Shown here in pieces: positions 12,178-12,231 of a stretch of DNA of 12,231 nt. How positions within the stretch are numbered: position 1 is the stretch's first letter; each line of letters begins with the position of its first letter. Under the pieces are notes generated by a model that saw nothing but the letters and a program-made list of their open reading frames with translations, was not told the DNA's origin and searched no databases. The position numbers were made by a program, and so were the translations under genes. Source of the stretch: DAIRVC01 sp036803025 (lineage in GTDB: Bacteria; Chloroflexota; Anaerolineae; Anaerolineales; E44-bin32); contig DAIRVC010000073.1 in assembly GCA_036803025.1 (NCBI GenBank), positions 1 to 12,231 on the forward strand, written 5' to 3'.

Positions 12178-12231
12178 ATGCAGCCGGCGCGACTTGTCCC
12201 GGGTATGGGCCGAGGCCCTGTGGTGGCGCTC
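12178..12231 (+). CDS. Possible 5' end of a gene continuing past the window
   Basis: From ATG 12178 the frame is open to the last base (18 codons, reading MQPARLVPGMGRGPVVAL). The ATG is only 3 nt after the -10 box, too close for it to be on the transcript unless the start site is unusual. ATG 12205, in the same frame, is an alternative. There is no Shine-Dalgarno sequence and too little sequence to recognise a family; a non-coding RNA cannot be ruled out. Confidence 0.2.
   Translation, partial: MQPARLVPGMGRGPVVAL

Overview
The window is GC-rich bacterial chromosome, densely and almost entirely coding. The style suggests a Chloroflexota (Anaerolineae-like) genome, most likely from an environmental assembly. 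The clues are a bifunctional penicillin-binding protein with an extra C-terminal domain and a Pro-Thr tail, lipoproteins with Pro-Thr spacers, a small CxxC/CxxC protein, and AT-rich -10 boxes of the form TGCTAYAAT close to start codons. This assignment is inference; there is no rRNA or marker gene. I see no tRNA, rRNA, CRISPR array, insertion sequence, integrase or phage gene.

Layout. Positions 3-1064 (+) hold two adjacent paralogous membrane methyltransferases of the isoprenylcysteine carboxyl methyltransferase (ICMT) type, the first cut by the window edge. Positions 1098-4175 (-) hold a class A penicillin-binding protein, transcribed towards them. A MaoC-type hot-dog dehydratase (4259-4729, -) lies upstream of it. 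A DJ-1/PfpI-superfamily protein (4958-5581, +) diverges from the dehydratase. Positions 5706-8003 (+) carry a lipoprotein with two Cys-bracketed SH3b-like repeats, a GNAT acetyltransferase, a small CxxC/CxxC protein and a second lipoprotein, and end at a 13-bp GC hairpin. A MerR regulator with a TipAS-type C-terminal domain (8108-8860, -) converges on that hairpin. A DoxX-like membrane protein (9213-9596, +) diverges from it. A 799-residue (alpha/alpha)6-barrel glycosidase-like protein (9753-12152, +) follows. A new promoter sits just before the right edge.

How the genes work together. This looks mainly like a run of small independent housekeeping and accessory units, not one dedicated pathway. 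The cell-envelope theme (penicillin-binding protein, two lipoproteins, DoxX, membrane methyltransferases) is loose. The best-supported interaction is the MerR/TipA gene with its own promoter: a 19-bp spacer between -35 and -10 predicts autoregulation by DNA distortion. A strong internal Shine-Dalgarno sequence before an in-frame ATG predicts a second product, the free ligand-binding domain, as in Streptomyces tipA.

Two genes, the penicillin-binding protein and the glycosidase, have good -10 boxes only 6-7 nt before their ATG and no Shine-Dalgarno sequence, so both are probably read from leaderless mRNAs. I did not find a convincing undescribed multi-gene system. The most unusual items are the predicted dual-product regulator, the beta-rich insertion within the glycosidase barrel and the duplicated Cys-bracketed lipoprotein domains.
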